Shown: one piece after another, positions 6,215-8,010 of the stretch
How the letters are laid out: each line of letters opens with the position of its first letter
Position numbering within the stretch: the first letter of the stretch is position 1
Source: Propionibacteriaceae bacterium
Lineage (GTDB): Bacteria; Actinomycetota; Actinomycetes; Propionibacteriales; Propionibacteriaceae
Direction: 5' to 3'
Assembly (NCBI GenBank): GCA_031260385.1
Contig: JAIRKB010000212.1
Span: 1-8,010, forward strand
Length of the DNA: 8,010 bases
Notes under the pieces: model-generated
What the model was told of the DNA's origin: nothing
The model's database searches: none
The model's input: the letters and a program-made list of their open reading frames with translations, nothing else
Program-made: the position numbers and the translations under genes

Positions 6215-6239
6215 GTTGAGAGCCGGAAACGGTCTCGAC
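6215..6239 (+). promoter_or_regulatory. Hairpin with GAAA tetraloop in the transporter leader region
   Basis: Bases 6215-6221 pair with 6233-6239 and 6223-6225 with 6230-6232. This gives a 10-bp stem (one G-T wobble, one bulged G at 6222) closed by a GAAA loop at 6226-6229, a stable GNRA tetraloop. If transcription starts upstream near 6180-6210, the hairpin would be in the 5' leader of the solute-binding protein mRNA. It may stabilise or regulate that mRNA. It could also be a DNA operator. No U-run follows, so it is not a simple attenuator. Confidence 0.4.
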
Positions 6240-6304
6240 GATTCAAGGGTGTGGTTCCCCCCCTCGCCCCCCGTTAATGCTTTCATTCCAGAAAGAAGGA
6301 TCGA

Positions 6305-7654
6305 ATGAAGAAAATTTGCCGCGCCGTTGGCGCGTGCCTTATTGCTGCGAGCTTGATGCTGGTAGCGACCGGATGTACGACTGGCGGTTCGGGAGACGAT
6401 GGCTACGTTTATTTCCTGAACTTTAAGCCGGAAATTGCTGATAAATATGCGGCAATTACCGAGGCCTACAAGGCGGAGACCGGTAAAGACGTCAAAGTTG
6501 TAACGGCGGCCTCAGGGACGTACGAACAGACCCTCACCTCCGAGATTGCGAAGTCGCAACCCCCGACGATCTTCCAGATCAATGGCCCGATTGGCTGCGC
6601 CGACTGGAGTGATTATCTCGCCGACTTGACTGACACCGAGATCTATAAGCATCTCGCCGATCAGTCCTTGGCTGTTAGCACTGCCGATGGTGTCTGGGGT
6701 GTTCCGTATGTGGTTGAGGGTTATGGCATCATCTATAACGACGCCATCATGCGGGCTTACTTCGCTCTGCCGAATAAGGCCGTCTCCATCACTTCGGCTG
6801 ATCAGATCACCAGCTGGGATCTGTTAAGTCAGGTCGTCGCCGATATGACCGCTAACAAGGCCGCCCTGGGAATCAGTGGCGTTTTCTCGGCGACTTCGCT
6901 CAAGCCGGGTGACGATTGGCGTTGGCATACCCACATGGCTGGCGTGCCGCTGTGGTATGAGTTCTCCAAGGATAATGTTGATCTTGGCAAGGGCACCCCA
7001 GCGACGATCAACTTCACTTACTCCAATAACATGAAGAACCTCTTCGATCTCTACATCAACAACTCCACAACGGCCTCAACCGAACTCGGTGCCAAGACCG
7101 TTGATGAGGCGATGTCAGAGTTTGCCGCCGGCCAATCAGCGATGGTGCAGAATGGCAACTGGGCTTGGTCGCAGGTGTCGAATGTTAAGGGCAACACCGT
7201 GGAGTCTGAAGACATCAAGATGCTGCCGCTCTACATGGGCATCCCCGGTGAGGAAAGCCATGGCATTCCGATCGGCACCGAGAACTATCTGTCGATCAAC
7301 GCTAAGGTCAGCGAAGCCTCCCAGAAGGCCTCTTTGGAGTTCCTAACCTGGCTCTTTTCGTCTGATGCCGGGAAGAAGGCCGTTGCTAATGAGTTGGGCT
7401 TCATTGCCCCCTTCGACTGGTTCTCAGCCAATGATGTCCCCAATGATCCCCTGGCCCGCGAGGTCATGGGTTGGATGACTAAGCCAGGTATCGAATCTGT
7501 GCCGTGGTCAGCTTTCATGGTTATGCCAAGTCAGGACTGGAAGAACAACTTCGGTTCCGAACTCTTGCTCTATGCGCAAGGTCGCACTGATTGGCCGTCG
7601 GTCACCACGACGATCAAGGCGGATTGGGCCACCCAAGCGGCGAGATCCAAGTAG
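6305..7654 (+). CDS. Carbohydrate ABC transporter solute-binding lipoprotein (CUT1 type)
   Basis: The product is a membrane-anchored extracellular receptor that captures a sugar or oligosaccharide for import. The 449-aa protein has a lipoprotein signal: KK near the N terminus, a hydrophobic stretch at about 7-21, and ATGC with the lipidated cysteine at C24. A Gly/Ser/Asp linker follows, then a family 1 solute-binding fold. GTYEQTLTSEIAKSQPPTIF, WGVPYVVEGYGIIYND, FAAGQSAMVQNGNWAW and GTENYLSINAK are the typical landmarks; several aromatic residues (W, Y) could line a sugar site. The Shine-Dalgarno AGAAGGA (6294-6300) is 4 nt before the ATG. A permease gene follows after 58 bp, interrupted by a hairpin. 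The ligand cannot be read from the sequence. The divergent maltokinase hints at maltose or another alpha-glucoside, which is inference only. From memory it resembles receptors of gut Firmicutes more than the classic actinobacterial MalE; I could not test this. Confidence 0.93.
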   Translation: MKKICRAVGACLIAASLMLVATGCTTGGSGDDGYVYFLNFKPEIADKYAAITEAYKAETGKDVKVVTAASGTYEQTLTSEIAKSQPPTIFQINGPIGCADWSDYLADLTDTEIYKHLADQSLAVSTADGVWGVPYVVEGYGIIYNDAIMRAYFALPNKAVSITSADQITSWDLLSQVVADMTANKAALGISGVFSATSLKPGDDWRWHTHMAGVPLWYEFSKDNVDLGKGTPATINFTYSNNMKNLFDLYINNSTTASTELGAKTVDEAMSEFAAGQSAMVQNGNWAWSQVSNVKGNTVESEDIKMLPLYMGIPGEESHGIPIGTENYLSINAKVSEASQKASLEFLTWLFSSDAGKKAVANELGFIAPFDWFSANDVPNDPLAREVMGWMTKPGIESVPWSAFMVMPSQDWKNNFGSELLLYAQGRTDWPSVTTTIKADWATQAARSK

Positions 7655-7665
7655 AACCAAGTAAT

Positions 7666-7693
7666 GACGGGCGCGGGTCCTCCCGCGCCCGTC
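7666..7693 (+). promoter_or_regulatory. Strong intercistronic hairpin between receptor and permease genes
   Basis: GACGGGCGCGGG (7666-7677) and CCCGCGCCCGTC (7682-7693) form a perfect 12-bp, almost all G-C stem with a TCCT loop. It begins 11 bases after the receptor stop codon. The bases after it are CCCACTCC, not U-rich, so it should not act as a full intrinsic terminator. In sugar ABC operons such structures commonly protect the upstream mRNA from 3' decay or partly stop transcription, so that much more receptor than permease is made. That role is inferred here. Confidence 0.75.
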
Positions 7694-7712
7694 CCCACTC
7701 CTAAGGAGTTCG

Positions 7713-8010
7713 ATGCGCGTATCAAAATACCTCAGAAAATGGTTCCCGGCTTTTGCTTTGCCAACGGTCCTCGCTTTTACCTTGGCTTTCGTCGTTCCGT
7801 TTGTGATGGGGCTTTACCTGTCTTTCACCTCGTTTAAGACTGTCAATGATGCCACCTGGGTCGGTGTTCAGAACTATGTAGCCGCTTTCAGTGAAAACAA
7901 TGATTTCTTGAGAGCGTTGTGGTTTACCTTGCGATTCACCGTGGTGTCAGTGATCAGTGTTAATGTTCTCGCTTTCGCGCTAGCGATGCTGCTGACCAAG
8001 GCAATCAAAG
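7713..8010 (+). CDS. Sugar ABC transporter permease, MalF-like (partial, 3' end beyond the window)
   Basis: Ninety-nine codons are visible, starting MRVSKYLRKWFPAFALP. The product would be one of two membrane subunits of a carbohydrate importer of the CUT1 class. Visible are a basic N terminus, a first membrane helix (about residues 12-37, ending YLSFTSF), the typical extracellular WVGVQNYVAAF (49-59), and a second helix (about 70-93, in LWFTLRFTVVSVISVNVLAFAL). These match the first part of MalF/UgpA-type permeases. The Shine-Dalgarno AAGGAG (7703-7708) is 4 nt before the ATG. The gene follows its receptor gene by 58 bp and is read in the same direction, past the intercistronic hairpin. The second permease is presumably beyond the window. 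The frame is open to the last base, with no sign of damage. Confidence 0.92.
   Translation, partial: MRVSKYLRKWFPAFALPTVLAFTLAFVVPFVMGLYLSFTSFKTVNDATWVGVQNYVAAFSENNDFLRALWFTLRFTVVSVISVNVLAFALAMLLTKAIK

Noticed and set aside
6223..6238. LacI-type operator (GAAACG-centred) for a maltose regulator
   Set aside because: Reading outward from the central CG, the half-sites match poorly; the region is better explained as a hairpin.
1..8010. Mobile elements, CRISPR arrays, tRNA or rRNA genes, toxin-antitoxin or defence genes
   Set aside because: No terminal repeats, spaced repeats, tRNA-like cloverleaf or matching protein motifs were found; nearly all of the window is covered by intact genes of known families.

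Overview
The window looks like chromosomal DNA of a moderately high-G+C actinobacterium. The reasons are the maltokinase of the TreS/Pep2 type, the actinobacterial style of Mrp and aminopeptidase P, and three genes that seem to start leaderless (a TANNNT -10 box 6-7 nt before the start codon and no Shine-Dalgarno). I cannot name a genus. There is no phage, transposon, CRISPR or RNA-gene signal, and no stretch over 300 bases without a gene.

Layout. Positions 1-4022 are read leftward. In transcription order they hold a lipoprotein of the serpin family (4022-2781), an Xaa-Pro aminopeptidase (2749-1298), an Mrp/ApbC-type Fe-S carrier ATPase (1265-153), a 120-bp spacer with two inverted repeats, and probably the first codons of a further gene (29-1). 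Gaps of 31 and 32 bp separate the first three genes, so they could be one operon. Each of pepP and mrp also has its own candidate leaderless promoter. A 129-bp divergent region (4023-4151) separates the serpin from a rightward coiled-coil/zinc-ribbon protein (4152-4877). That gene ends by overlapping 15 bp with the 3' end of a leftward maltokinase gene (6116-4863). A 188-bp divergent region (6117-6304) with an 11-bp tandem repeat, a hairpin and C-tracts then leads into a rightward carbohydrate ABC importer: a lipoprotein solute-binding protein (6305-7654), a strong intercistronic hairpin without a U-tract (7666-7693), and the start of a MalF-like permease (7713 to the window end).

How the genes fit together. 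The right part suggests sugar uptake (CUT1-type importer) back to back with an enzyme that phosphorylates maltose to maltose-1-phosphate for GlgE-type alpha-glucan synthesis. That the importer brings in an alpha-glucoside is inferred only from position. The left part is a mix of housekeeping genes (Fe-S assembly, proline peptide turnover) behind a surface-anchored protease inhibitor. The inhibitor's reactive-centre loop closely resembles that of alpha-1-antitrypsin, with Val-Ser as predicted P1-P1'. The most interesting points are this serpin, the leaderless start pattern, and the regulatory layout of the sugar importer. I see no clear sign of a wholly undescribed system.
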